Shown in pieces: positions 49,905 through 58,249 of a stretch of 64,000 nt of DNA. Below the pieces are notes generated by a model. That model had not been told where the DNA came from and did no database searches. It worked only from the letters and a program-made list of their open reading frames with translations. This DNA is from Aliitabrizicola sp041905595. GTDB lineage: Bacteria; Pseudomonadota; Alphaproteobacteria; Rhodobacterales; Rhodobacteraceae. The stretch covers positions 128,946-192,945 of the forward strand of contig JAYRKT010000003.1 of NCBI GenBank assembly GCA_041905595.1, given 5' to 3'. Numbering within the stretch: the first letter of the stretch is position 1; every line of letters starts with the position of its first letter. Both the position numbers and the translations under genes were made by a program.

Positions 49905-50134
49905 GGCGAGACGCGCGTGGGGAACTGTCCCCGCGATAGAGCTCGTTCCCATGCCCGGCCTCCTGCTGCCCCTGCGAACCGCTGCGCGCGGCCTCTTGCC
50001 TTGCGGATTGCGGATGCGTATCCGAAACTCATGACCGGCTTACAGAAGGTAGCGGCGCGGTTCAAGAAAGGAACGTGGGGCTCCGCGTCGGCGGCAGCCG
50101 GATAATGCAGCTCTCGCCTTTCAGGATCTTCGCC

Positions 50135-50746
50135 GTGACAGGTTCACCCCCCTTTTCCCAACCGTATCGCGTCTCGGCCCTGTCGCCGCGGCGTCCGACC
50201 CGGTTTGATCTGCGTCCTGCAGAGGACGCGCGTGCAGCCGCGGCCGGGGACCTTGGCATCCTTGCCATTCCAGAGCTGCGGTTCCGCGGAGAGATCAAAG
50301 CCGATGGGCGGCATGACTTCCTGCTTGAAGGGCGGCTCGAGGCGCTGGTCGTGCAGGCCTGCGTGGTGACGCTTGCCCCGGTCGAAACACGGATCAGCGA
50401 GCCGGTCCGCCGCTGCTACGTTGCGGATTACCGTCTGCCCGAAGGCGACGAGATCGAGATACCGCAGGATGACGCGGAAGAGCCGCTCGGGACGGTCATC
50501 GACCCCGGCGAGGTGATGATCGAGGCCTTGTCCCTTGCTTTGCCCGACTATCCGCGCGCCGACGGGGCCGAAGCGGGGGAGATGGTCCATGCCGCCCCTG
50601 GCATCGCCCCCCTGCGCGAGGCTGACCTGAAACCCTTCGCGGGCCTTGCTTCGCTGGCCGACCGGCTTCGTGCCACGGCCGAGCCCGAGGCAGGAGAGTC
50701 GCAGAAAAAGCCGGGTGACGGCACGGAACCCGAAAGCGAAAGCTGA
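50135..50746 (+). CDS. DUF177/YceD-family protein
   Basis: 203 residues. DUF177 pattern: PPFSQPYRVSALSPRRPTRFDL, then DLGILAIPELRFRGEIKADG, VQACVVTLAPVETRISEPVRR and the acidic block. YceD proteins precede rpmF in most bacteria and are linked to 23S rRNA or ribosome maturation. Start taken as GTG 50135 with AGGA at 8-9 bases and a family-like N-term; an ATG at 50105 is in frame but would add ten unusual residues. Its 3' end has a low-complexity acidic tail. rpmF follows after 147 bp. Confidence 0.85.
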   Translation: MTGSPPFSQPYRVSALSPRRPTRFDLRPAEDARAAAAGDLGILAIPELRFRGEIKADGRHDFLLEGRLEALVVQACVVTLAPVETRISEPVRRCYVADYRLPEGDEIEIPQDDAEEPLGTVIDPGEVMIEALSLALPDYPRADGAEAGEMVHAAPGIAPLREADLKPFAGLASLADRLRATAEPEAGESQKKPGDGTEPESES

Positions 50747-50893
50747 AGCGCCAGAAAGGGCTTGCGCCCGATCAGAATCCGGCTATTTTCCGCGCCTCGC
50801 TTGCAGGAATGTCCGAGACAGGGCCCGATGGCCGGGCTATGGATGTTCCAGTCTTCAAATCAGGGGCCTGTCCCCACTATCCGAGGTTGTGAC

Positions 50894-51100
50894 ATGGCTG
50901 TCCCTCAGAACCGTACCACCCGCTCGCGCCGCAACATGCGCCGCGCGCATGACGCCCTCGTGGCGGCGAACCCGGCCGAATGCCCGAACTGCGGCGAACT
51001 GAAGCGTCCGCACCACGTGTGCAGCGCCTGCGGCCACTACGACTCGCGTGAAGTCGTTGCGCTGCAGCAGGAAGTCGACCTGGACGAGGACGCGGCGTAA
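50894..51100 (+). CDS. rpmF: 50S ribosomal protein L32
   Basis: 68 residues starting MAVPQNRTTRSRRNMRRAHD, the universal L32 N-terminus. Zinc Cys at 30/33 (CPNC) and 43/46 (CSAC). Its position before plsX-fabH is the conserved rpmF-plsX-fabH arrangement linking ribosome and lipid synthesis. ATG 50894; the frame open upstream is not coding. Confidence 0.97.
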   Translation: MAVPQNRTTRSRRNMRRAHDALVAANPAECPNCGELKRPHHVCSACGHYDSREVVALQQEVDLDEDAA

Positions 51101-51127
51101 GCCGTTCCCTCCGTGCGCCGCTGAGCC

Positions 51128-52234
51128 ATGTCGGGACCAGACGACAAGCAGGCACCGGGCGGCACAGCCCTTGTCATTTCGGTGGATGCGATGGGTGGCG
51201 ATCGCGGGCCCGCGGCAGTTGTCGCGGGTATTCTGCGTTCTGCTGAAAAGAATCCCTCCATCCGCTTCATCGTGCATGGTGACGAGGCCGAGCTTTCCCG
51301 GCTGATGGCGCGTCACAAGACGCTGTCGGGCCGTGCGGAGATTCGCCACGCGCCCCGCGTCGTTGCCATGACCGACAAGCCCAGCCAGGTGATGCGCCAC
51401 GGCGAAGGCACGTCGATGTGGGCCTGCATCGACTGCGTCCGCAGCGGCGAAGCCCAGGCGGCTGTCTCGTGCGGCAATACCGGGGCGCTGATGGCACTGT
51501 CGATGATCCGCCTGCGCAAGCTGCCTGGCGTCGATCGTCCCGCCATCGCCTGCCTCTGGCCCTCGCGCAATCCCGGCGGGTTCAACGTGATGCTGGATGT
51601 CGGAGCCGACATCCGCGCCGAGCCGCGCGATCTGGCGCAATACGCCATCATGGGTGCGGCCTATGCCCGCGACGGGCTGGGGCTGACCCGCCCCCGCATC
51701 GGCCTTCTCAACGTCGGGACCGAGGAACACAAGGGCCGGGCCGAGCTCAAGACCGCGCATGACATGATGCCGCAAGTGGCCGAATCCGGCGGCTTCGACT
51801 TCGTCGGCTTCGTCGAGGGCAGCGATATTCCGTCGGCCAAGGTCGACGTGATCGTCACCGACGGTTTCACCGGCAATGTCGCGCTCAAAACCGGCGAGGG
51901 CACGGCGCGGCTGACGTCCGATTTTCTGCGCGAGGCGTTCAAGGCCACGCTCCTGTCCATGTTTGCGGCGCTTCTGGCGCGCGGCTCGCTCAAGCGGTTG
52001 CAAAAGCGCATGGACCCGCGCCGCGTCAATGGCGGGGTCTTCCTCGGGCTGAACGGCGTCGTGGTGAAATCGCATGGCGGCGCGGATTCGACCGGGGTCT
52101 CGGCTGCGATCAAACTCGCCTTCCAGCTGGCCGAATCTCGGTTTCAGGAACGGATGGCGGCACGGGTTGCATCGGCGGTGCTGGCCGGGCAGGATGCCCC
52201 CTCGGATGGGGCCACAAGCGGTAAGGCTGAATGA
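51128..52234 (+). CDS. plsX: Phosphate acyltransferase PlsX
   Basis: 368 residues. It converts acyl-ACP to acyl-phosphate, the first step of phosphatidic acid synthesis with PlsY. Visible blocks: ISVDAMGGDRGPAAVVAG, SCGNTGALMALSMIRLRKL, DVGADIRAEPRDLAQYA, VIVTDGFTGNVALKTGEG. It lies 27 bp after rpmF and overlaps fabH by 4 bp (ATGA). Confidence 0.95.
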   Translation: MSGPDDKQAPGGTALVISVDAMGGDRGPAAVVAGILRSAEKNPSIRFIVHGDEAELSRLMARHKTLSGRAEIRHAPRVVAMTDKPSQVMRHGEGTSMWACIDCVRSGEAQAAVSCGNTGALMALSMIRLRKLPGVDRPAIACLWPSRNPGGFNVMLDVGADIRAEPRDLAQYAIMGAAYARDGLGLTRPRIGLLNVGTEEHKGRAELKTAHDMMPQVAESGGFDFVGFVEGSDIPSAKVDVIVTDGFTGNVALKTGEGTARLTSDFLREAFKATLLSMFAALLARGSLKRLQKRMDPRRVNGGVFLGLNGVVVKSHGGADSTGVSAAIKLAFQLAESRFQERMAARVASAVLAGQDAPSDGATSGKAE

Positions 52235-53202
52235 CAATACGCGCCGTCGTAAAGGGCGTCGGGCACTATTTGCCCGAGCGGGTGGTTCCGAATTCTGAAT
52301 TCGAAGCGACAATCGACACAAGCGACGAATGGATCCGCAGCCGCTCGGGGATCGAACGGCGCCATTTCGCCGCCGAGGGCCAGACAACTTCCGATCTTGG
52401 CACCAGGGCGGCCCGCGCCGCGCTGGCCGATGCCGGCCTTGTCGCCGATGACATCGACGCGATCCTGGTCGCCACCTCGACCGCTGACCTGACCTTCCCC
52501 TCGGCGGCGACGATGATCCAGGCCGAGCTTGGGATGACGCGCGGTTTCGCCTTCGACCTGCAGGCGGTCTGCGCCGGATTCGTCTTTGCCCTGACCCAGG
52601 CGCAGGCGCTGATCATTTCGGGCCAGGCGCGCCGCGTGCTGGTCATCGGCGCCGAGACCTTCTCGCGGCTGATGGACTGGACCGATCGCGGAACCTGTGT
52701 GCTGTTCGGCGACGGCGCCGGCGCACTGGTGCTCGAGGCCGCCGAGGGTGCGGGGACCTCCGCCGATCGGGGTATCCTCGCCTCGGACCTGCATTCGGAT
52801 GGCCGATTCAAGGACATCCTCTATGTCGATGGCGGCGTTTCGACCGGCAAAACCGGGCATCTGCGCATGTCCGGCAAGGAGGTCTTCCGCCACGCGGTCG
52901 AGAAACTTGCCGAAACCGCCCATAGCGCGCTTGAGAAGGCCGGACTGTCCAGTGGCGACGTCGACTGGATCGTGCCGCATCAGGCGAACCTCCGGATCAT
53001 CAGCGCCACCGCGCAGCGGATGCAGGTGCCGATGGAGCGTGTCGTCGTTACCGTACAGGACCACGGCAACACCTCGGCCGCCTCGATTCCCTTGGCTTTG
53101 TCCGTCGGCAAGCAGCGCGGGCAGATCAAGCCGGGCGACCTCGTGGTCACCGAAGCGATCGGTGGCGGGCTTGCCTGGGGCTCGGTCGTCCTGCGCTGGT
53201 AA
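52231..53202 (+). CDS. fabH: 3-oxoacyl-ACP synthase III FabH
   Basis: 323-residue ketoacyl synthase III that starts fatty-acid synthesis from acetyl-CoA and malonyl-ACP. Catalytic Cys114 in FDLQAVCAGFVF, His in WIVPHQANLRII and Asn in GNTSAASIP, plus GIERRHFAAEGQTTSDLG. ATG overlaps the plsX stop (ATGA), so the two are coupled. The next gene is ihfA after 85 bp containing its own possible promoter. Confidence 0.96.
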   Translation: MTIRAVVKGVGHYLPERVVPNSEFEATIDTSDEWIRSRSGIERRHFAAEGQTTSDLGTRAARAALADAGLVADDIDAILVATSTADLTFPSAATMIQAELGMTRGFAFDLQAVCAGFVFALTQAQALIISGQARRVLVIGAETFSRLMDWTDRGTCVLFGDGAGALVLEAAEGAGTSADRGILASDLHSDGRFKDILYVDGGVSTGKTGHLRMSGKEVFRHAVEKLAETAHSALEKAGLSSGDVDWIVPHQANLRIISATAQRMQVPMERVVVTVQDHGNTSAASIPLALSVGKQRGQIKPGDLVVTEAIGGGLAWGSVVLRW

Positions 53203-53235
53203 GCGCTCTCAACTCGGCTTCCCAAGCCATTGATA

Positions 53236-53264
53236 TTGACTTGGGTTTCCGAAGGTCTCAATCT
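53236..53264 (+). promoter_or_regulatory. Candidate ihfA promoter
   Basis: TTGACT (53236-53241) lies 17 bp before CAATCT (53259-53264), a good -35 with a poor -10. A start near 53271 would give a leader of about 17 bases before ATG 53288. Confidence 0.3.
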
Positions 53265-53287
53265 GACCTGAAAACCGGGGGGTCGGA

Positions 53288-53590
53288 ATGAGTGAACGTA
53301 CATTGACGCGCATGGATCTGAGCGAGGCCGTGTTCCGTGAAGTCGGGCTCAGCCGCAACGAATCCGCGCAGCTTGTGGAAGCCGTGCTGCAACATATGTC
53401 CGATGCGCTGGCCTCGGGCGAAACCGTCAAGATCTCGTCCTTTGGCACGTTTTCCGTGCGTGACAAGTCGGCCCGCATCGGCCGCAATCCAAAAACTGGC
53501 GACGAAGTCCCGATCAGCCCGCGCCGGGTGCTGACTTTCCGCCCGTCGCATCTGATGAAGGATCGCGTCGCTGCTGGCAGCAAGCGCTGA
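53288..53590 (+). CDS. ihfA: Integration host factor subunit alpha
   Basis: 100 residues of the HU/IHF fold; it bends DNA as a heterodimer with IhfB. Evidence: LTRMDLSEAVFREVGLSRNESAQLVE, the strand-turn SSFGTFSVRDKSARIGRNPKTGDEV with its DNA-intercalating loop, and the ISPRRVLTFRPSHLMK arm. In alphaproteobacteria it commonly follows fabH and precedes a MerR gene, as here. A short stem-loop (53594-53608, CCGCCG/CGGCGG) follows the stop. Confidence 0.95.
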   Translation: MSERTLTRMDLSEAVFREVGLSRNESAQLVEAVLQHMSDALASGETVKISSFGTFSVRDKSARIGRNPKTGDEVPISPRRVLTFRPSHLMKDRVAAGSKR

Positions 53591-53637
53591 TCACCGCCGC
53601 AGCGGCGGCTGACTGACCGGACCGGAAGGAGGGCCAC

Positions 53638-54519
53638 ATGGAGAAATCGCGCGAGGCTTTCCGCACAATCAGCGAGGTATCGGAGATTCTCGATACTCCG
53701 CCACATGTGCTCCGGTTCTGGGAAAGCCGCTTTCCGCAGGTGCGCCCGGTCAAACGGGCCGGTGGCCGGCGCTATTATCGCCCGACGGACGTGGCGCTCT
53801 TGTCCGGGATCAAGCGCCTTCTGCATACCGATGGCCTGACGATCCGTGGCGTCCAGAAGGTGCTGCGCGAACATGGCATCCGCCATGTCATGGCGCTGGC
53901 CGATGCCCAGCTTGCCGGCGAGGCAATAGCCGCCGAGGCGATGCCCGCTCCTTCGGCCCCGGTAGAGCCGCCTGTGGCCCAGGTCCTGACTTTCCCCGAG
54001 CCGCGCGCAACGTCGTCCGTCACGGAACTGACCTATGCTGCGGAAGACGGCCCAAGCGCCTTCCCGGAGACGGCAGTTGCGGCTGAAGACCTGGTCGACG
54101 ATTCCGCGGCCGTGGTCCTGGAAGAGACGCCCTATGAGGAAAAAGGCCCGCAAGAGCCGCAAGACGATCTGGATGTGGAGGTTTCGCTGCAATTGACCGA
54201 ACTGATCGCGGAATTCGTCGAGCAGGCCGAATCCGATACGGAAAAAGAGCCGGTCGCGCCGGAATTACCGCTTTGGGCAAGCGCCGCCGCCGCGTCCCCT
54301 GCCCCTCCGCCTGCCCCATCCGCTGCGGATCTGCCCGACGACAGCGCTGATGCGTCTGACGGGGCCGAGGCGCCGCGCGGAGCCTGGATTGCGACAGAGC
54401 TGCGTCGGCTGACCCCGACGATGGCCGCGCCCTACAGCGCGGAATTCTCGGCGCTTGGTCGCCGTCTCGAGGCGCTGCGCGCCCGTCAACTCGCCGCCTC
54501 GCCTCCGCGGAAAGGCTGA
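53638..54519 (+). CDS. MerR-family transcriptional regulator
   Basis: 293 residues. MerR winged helix in residues 8-75: FRTISEVSEILDTPPHVLRFWESRF, then VKRAGGRRYYRPTDVALLSGIKRLL and LTIRGVQKVLREHGI. The remaining two thirds is low-complexity, acidic and Ala/Pro-rich, ending in a short conserved helix LRRLTPTMAAPYSAEFSALGRRLEALRA. No metal-binding Cys cluster, so it is not a MerR metal sensor. AAGGAGGG before the ATG. Conserved neighbour of ihfA; its target is unknown. Confidence 0.85.
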   Translation: MEKSREAFRTISEVSEILDTPPHVLRFWESRFPQVRPVKRAGGRRYYRPTDVALLSGIKRLLHTDGLTIRGVQKVLREHGIRHVMALADAQLAGEAIAAEAMPAPSAPVEPPVAQVLTFPEPRATSSVTELTYAAEDGPSAFPETAVAAEDLVDDSAAVVLEETPYEEKGPQEPQDDLDVEVSLQLTELIAEFVEQAESDTEKEPVAPELPLWASAAAASPAPPPAPSAADLPDDSADASDGAEAPRGAWIATELRRLTPTMAAPYSAEFSALGRRLEALRARQLAASPPRKG

Positions 54520-54580
54520 CCGCTGGCCCGCGCTTTCCTGCTTGCCCCCGCCCGGAATATCGGTATGTATCCGCCCGTGT

Positions 54581-54658
54581 CGGGCCGTAGCGCAGCCTGG
54601 TTAGCGCGTCCGTCTGGGGGGCGGGAGGTCGTGAGTTCGAATCTCACCGGCCCGACCA
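54581..54658 (+). tRNA. tRNA-Pro (anticodon GGG)
   Basis: Acceptor CGGGCCG (54581-54587) pairs with CGGCCCG (54648-54654), discriminator A, encoded CCA at 54656-54658. Anticodon loop CTGGGGG gives GGG, flanked by a stem with two wobble pairs. T arm GTGAGTTCGAATCTCAC is complete. It reads CCC and CCU. A terminator follows. Confidence 0.93.
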
Positions 54659-54667
54659 TCTTGAAAT

Positions 54668-54696
54668 CGCCCGTGCCCCCTGGGGCGCGGGCGGTT
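54668..54696 (+). terminator. Terminator after tRNA-Pro
   Basis: CGCCCGTGCCC (54668-54678) pairs with GGGCGCGGGCG (54683-54693) as an 11-bp stem with one T-G pair and loop CCTG, followed by GTT. It isolates the tRNA from the dCTP deaminase gene. Confidence 0.65.
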
Positions 54697-54710
54697 CCAT
54701 ATCAGGGGGC

Positions 54711-55802
54711 ATGATCCACGTGACGACCAATGGTGTTCTGCCCTCGCAAACGCTGCGCGCGATGATCGCGGCCGGCCAGATCATGGCCACGACTCCGATC
54801 CAGCCAGCGCAGATCCAGCCCGCCTCGATCGATCTGCGCCTTGGCGCCGTTGCCCATCGCGTGCGCGCCTCGTTCCTGGCCGGTCAGGGCCGGACCGTGG
54901 CCGAGCGCATCAAAGAATTCGGGATGCACGAGATCGACCTGACCCGTGGCGCGGTGCTTGAAAAGGGTTGCGTCTATCTCGTGCCCCTGATGGAAGGGCT
55001 TGCCCTGCCCGAGGATATCTCGGCGGTAGCGAATGCGAAAAGTTCGACCGGGCGGCTCGATCTGCTGACGCGGGCGATCACCGACGGCGGGGTTGAGTTC
55101 GACCGCATCCCCGCAGGTTACAGGGGGCCGCTCTGGGCCGAAATCTGCCCCCGCTCCTTCTCAGTGCTCGTCCGTCCCGGGATGCGGCTGAACCAGATCC
55201 GCTTTCGCCGCGGGCACGCGGCGCTGGACGATGCCGAACTGACCGCGCTCCATGCCCGTGACCCGCTGGTCGATGGCAGCCCCGTGATTTCGGAAGGCCT
55301 CGGCTTCTCGGTCGATTTGCGGCCTGCGACGGGCGATCTCGTCGGTTACCGGGCCAAACCCCATACCGGGGTGATCGACCTCGACAGGATCGGCGTCTAT
55401 CCCCCTGCTGATTTCTGGGAAGAGATTCGCACCGATCAGGGCCAGATCATCCTTGATCCCGGCGCCTTCTATATCCTCGTCAGTCGCGAGGCGGTGACGA
55501 TCCCGCCCGCTTATGCCGCCGAAATGGCGCCCTATCTGGCTATGGCGGGCGAGTTCCGCGTGCATTACGCGGGCTTCTTCGACCCCGGATTCGGGCACCG
55601 TGCCGCCCATGGCTCAGGCTCACGTGGGGTTCTGGAAGTGCGCTGTCACGAGGCGCCCTTCGTGCTGGAACACGGGCAGGTCGTGGGCCGGCTGGTCTAC
55701 GAGCGAATGGCCGAGGTGCCGGACCTCCTCTACGGGGCGGACCTGAAGTCGAACTATCAGGGACAGGGCCTGAAGCTCGCCAAGCATTTCAGGATGGGTT
55801 GA
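54711..55802 (+). CDS. 2'-deoxycytidine 5'-triphosphate deaminase, long (duplicated) form
   Basis: 363 residues, roughly twice the 190-residue Dcd of E. coli. It deaminates dCTP to dUTP for thymidylate synthesis. The N-terminal half carries the deaminase block PASIDLRLGAVAHRVRASF and AVANAKSSTGRLDLLTRAITDGG; the C-terminal half repeats the fold with FRVHYAGFFDPGFGHRAAHGSG and VLEVRCHEAPFVLEHGQVVGRL. This long form (DCD_N type) is the alphaproteobacterial version. ATG 54711. It converges on scpB with a 4-bp gap. Confidence 0.9.
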   Translation: MIHVTTNGVLPSQTLRAMIAAGQIMATTPIQPAQIQPASIDLRLGAVAHRVRASFLAGQGRTVAERIKEFGMHEIDLTRGAVLEKGCVYLVPLMEGLALPEDISAVANAKSSTGRLDLLTRAITDGGVEFDRIPAGYRGPLWAEICPRSFSVLVRPGMRLNQIRFRRGHAALDDAELTALHARDPLVDGSPVISEGLGFSVDLRPATGDLVGYRAKPHTGVIDLDRIGVYPPADFWEEIRTDQGQIILDPGAFYILVSREAVTIPPAYAAEMAPYLAMAGEFRVHYAGFFDPGFGHRAAHGSGSRGVLEVRCHEAPFVLEHGQVVGRLVYERMAEVPDLLYGADLKSNYQGQGLKLAKHFRMG

Positions 55803-55806
55803 GGGC

Positions 55807-56451
55807 TCAGTCCTCGAACAGTTCCGATTGTCCGGTTGTCGCTTCATCCTCGTCGTCGGCCTTTTCGGCTCCGGGCAACGGGCGACTGTCGAGAAGCCCC
55901 GCCTGCCGCAGCTCCTTGATCCCCGGCAGGTCGCGCGCGCTTTCGAGCCCGAAATGGTCCAGGAACGTCTCGGTCACCACGAAAGTCACCGGGCGACCCG
56001 GCGTCATCCGACGACGGCCGAAGCGGATCCAGTCGAGCTCCAGCAGCTGGTCGATGGTGCCACGGCTGACGGCGACACCGCGAATCTCTTCGATCTCGGC
56101 GCGGGTGACAGGCTGATGATAGGCGACAATCGCCAACGTCTCGATTGCGGCGCGGCTGAGCTTCTTCTGCTCGATCGTCTCCTTGTGCATCAGGTGGCCA
56201 AGGTCAGGCGCCGTGCGAAAGGCCCAGGCGTCACCCACGCGCACCAGCTGGACCCCCCGGCCTTCATACCGGCGACGCAGGTAGGCCAGGGCTTCGGCTG
56301 CGTCGCAACCATGCGGCAGGCGCGCCGACAGATCGGCCACCGTCATCGGCTCGACCGTCGCAAACAGGATCGCCTCGACCATGCGTTCCTGCTCGGCGAT
56401 GGGAGGCGCCTCGAACAGGCTCTTTTCCGGGAGTTCGGTGGTCTCGCTCAT
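55807..56451 (-). CDS. scpB: Segregation and condensation protein ScpB
   Basis: 214 residues, kleisin-partner subunit of the SMC condensin. Winged-helix features: ERMVEAILFATVEPMTVADLSARL, RYEGRGVQLVRVGDAWAFRTAPDLG and AAIETLAIVAYHQPVTRAEIEEIRGVAVSRGTIDQLLELDWI appear in order. ATG 56451 overlaps the scpA stop (ATGA). Together they load the chromosome for segregation. Confidence 0.93.
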   Translation of the reverse strand: MSETTELPEKSLFEAPPIAEQERMVEAILFATVEPMTVADLSARLPHGCDAAEALAYLRRRYEGRGVQLVRVGDAWAFRTAPDLGHLMHKETIEQKKLSRAAIETLAIVAYHQPVTRAEIEEIRGVAVSRGTIDQLLELDWIRFGRRRMTPGRPVTFVVTETFLDHFGLESARDLPGIKELRQAGLLDSRPLPGAEKADDEDEATTGQSELFED

Positions 56452-57245
56452 GCGCCCCTCTTGCGTATCTGGATCGGCGCGAAGGTCTCGCCTTGTCTCA
56501 ATTCGATCTGACCGGCCTTGGCCATCTCCAGCACAGCGGCGAAATGCGCGGCCGTCACCGAGCGCCGCCGCATCGGGTTCGTGTCCCAGCCCGGCGGAAG
56601 ATAGGCGGCGAGGTCGGTCCAGATCCCGGAATAGCTGATCAGGCCGCGCATCCGTTCCAGCGCCTGCTCCATTGTGAACACATGGTCACGATCCATGACG
56701 AAGGGGCGGAATTCGTCCTTCGTGCGGATGCGGGCATAGGCCTGCATCAGGTCAAGAAGCGTCGCCGTATACTTGATGCGCCGGATGCGGGTCACGTCCT
56801 CTGGTATACCACGCGCGAAGAAGTCGCGGCCCTTCTGGTCGCGCGCCATCAGCCGAGCCGCCGCCTCTCTCATCGCCTCGAGCCGTTCAAGCTGGAAGGC
56901 GAGGTGCGCGGCCAGTTCCTCGGCCGACGGGCCCTCGTCGCTTGGATCGGGCGGCAGGAGAAGGCGGGACTTCAGATAGGCGAGCCAGGCCGCCATAACC
57001 AGATAATCCGCCGCAAGTTCAATTCGCAGCGCCTTGGCCTGGTTCACAAATCCAAGATATTGCTCGGCAAGCTGGAGAACCGAGATCCGGCGCAGATCGA
57101 CCTTCTGGGTGCGCGACAGCGTCAGAAGCAGATCAAGCGGGCCTTCGAAGCCGTCGACATCGACAATCAGCGCCTCGGCCGCCAGCCGAGCCTCGACCGG
57201 CATCGCAGCGTCAGTCGCTTCCCAGTCGTCCTCGCTGGCCATCAA
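56448..57245 (-). CDS. scpA: Segregation and condensation protein ScpA
   Basis: 265-residue kleisin bridging SMC heads. Pattern: FEGPLDLLLTLSRTQKVDLRRISVLQLAEQYL, DYLVMAAWLAYLKSRLLLP and the C-terminal VTAAHFAAVLEMAKAGQIELRQ. It overlaps nagZ by 4 bp (ATGA) and scpB by 4 bp, so nagZ-scpA-scpB is one coupled run. Confidence 0.93.
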   Translation of the reverse strand: MMASEDDWEATDAAMPVEARLAAEALIVDVDGFEGPLDLLLTLSRTQKVDLRRISVLQLAEQYLGFVNQAKALRIELAADYLVMAAWLAYLKSRLLLPPDPSDEGPSAEELAAHLAFQLERLEAMREAAARLMARDQKGRDFFARGIPEDVTRIRRIKYTATLLDLMQAYARIRTKDEFRPFVMDRDHVFTMEQALERMRGLISYSGIWTDLAAYLPPGWDTNPMRRRSVTAAHFAAVLEMAKAGQIELRQGETFAPIQIRKRGA

Positions 57246-58249
57246 GCCGCACCTCGCCCCTCCATCAGGGCGGAAAGTTCGGCCTCCAGCGCGGCGATGT
57301 CAACATGATCCGGTGCCTTGCGCCGTGCAAGCGCCGCTGCCGCGCGCCGTTGCGCCTGGGGCGAAAGGCGGCCCGCCGCCGGGACGACCTGCTCCATCTC
57401 GTGCCGCTTGCCGTTGCAGTGAAGCATGACATCGCAACCCGCTGCCCGGGCGTCCGCAGCCCGTTCGCCAAGCGACCCGGACAGGGCCTGCATCGACAGA
57501 TCGTCGGTCATCAGAAGCCCATCGAAACCAATGTCCTGGCGGATGATCTTCACAATGATGTCCGAAGCCGTCGCGGGCCGGTCATCCAGTTCGGCAAAGA
57601 CGATGTGGGCCGTCATGCCAAGCGGCAGGTCACGCAGGGCGCGGAAGACGGCAAAATCGCTTGCGGCCAGCTCTTCGGCGCTTGCGGTCACGCGCGGCAA
57701 TTCGTGATGGGTGTCAAGCGAGGCCCGACCGTGGCCGGGCATATGCTTCATGACCGGCAGGACGCCTCCGGCAAGAAGACCGTTGGCCACTTCGCGCGCT
57801 ACATCAACGACTGTCGCCAACTCGCTGCCATAACACCGATTTTTGAGGAAGGGATGTGTCACCCCGGTCGCCAGATCGGCTGTCGGCGCGCAGTTGCCGT
57901 CAACGCCAACGGAACGGAGTTCCGCGGCGATCAGCTGGAAGCGCAGGTTCATCATCCGGGGGGCAGCCTCTCCCGCGGCTGCGACAGCATCCAGGGGCGG
58001 CGCCCATTCGCGCCAGTGCGGAGCCCGGAGGCGCTGCACTCTTCCGCCTTCCTGATCGACGAAGATCGGCGCGTCGCGCCCGACAGCGTCGCGCAGGTCA
58101 CTGGTCAGGCGGCGAAGCTGGTCGGGCGCTTCGACATTGCGGGCGAAAAGGATGAAGCCCCAGGGATCAGCTTCGCGGAAAAACGCCTTCTCGTCGGCCG
58201 ACAGGGTCGCCTCGAGGCATCCGAGAATCGTCGCGCCGGTTGCGGTCAT
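57242..58249 (-). CDS. nagZ: Beta-N-acetylhexosaminidase NagZ (GH3)
   Basis: 335 residues. Cytoplasmic enzyme removing GlcNAc from anhydro-muropeptides in cell-wall recycling. GH3 signatures: PIFVDQEGGRVQRLRAPHW, MKHMPGHGRASLDTHHELP and FDGLLMTDDLSMQAL with the nucleophile Asp. The KxxPGHG loop has Met in place of the usual Phe. Start overlaps the SPOR-protein stop (TGATG). Confidence 0.93.
   Translation of the reverse strand: MTATGATILGCLEATLSADEKAFFREADPWGFILFARNVEAPDQLRRLTSDLRDAVGRDAPIFVDQEGGRVQRLRAPHWREWAPPLDAVAAAGEAAPRMMNLRFQLIAAELRSVGVDGNCAPTADLATGVTHPFLKNRCYGSELATVVDVAREVANGLLAGGVLPVMKHMPGHGRASLDTHHELPRVTASAEELAASDFAVFRALRDLPLGMTAHIVFAELDDRPATASDIIVKIIRQDIGFDGLLMTDDLSMQALSGSLGERAADARAAGCDVMLHCNGKRHEMEQVVPAAGRLSPQAQRRAAAALARRKAPDHVDIAALEAELSALMEGRGAA

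Noticed and set aside
50701..50720. Fourth copy of the TTTTCTGCG repeat (GTCGCAGAAAAAG)
   Set aside because: Only a half-arm match inside the yceD-like coding region, with no partner arm.
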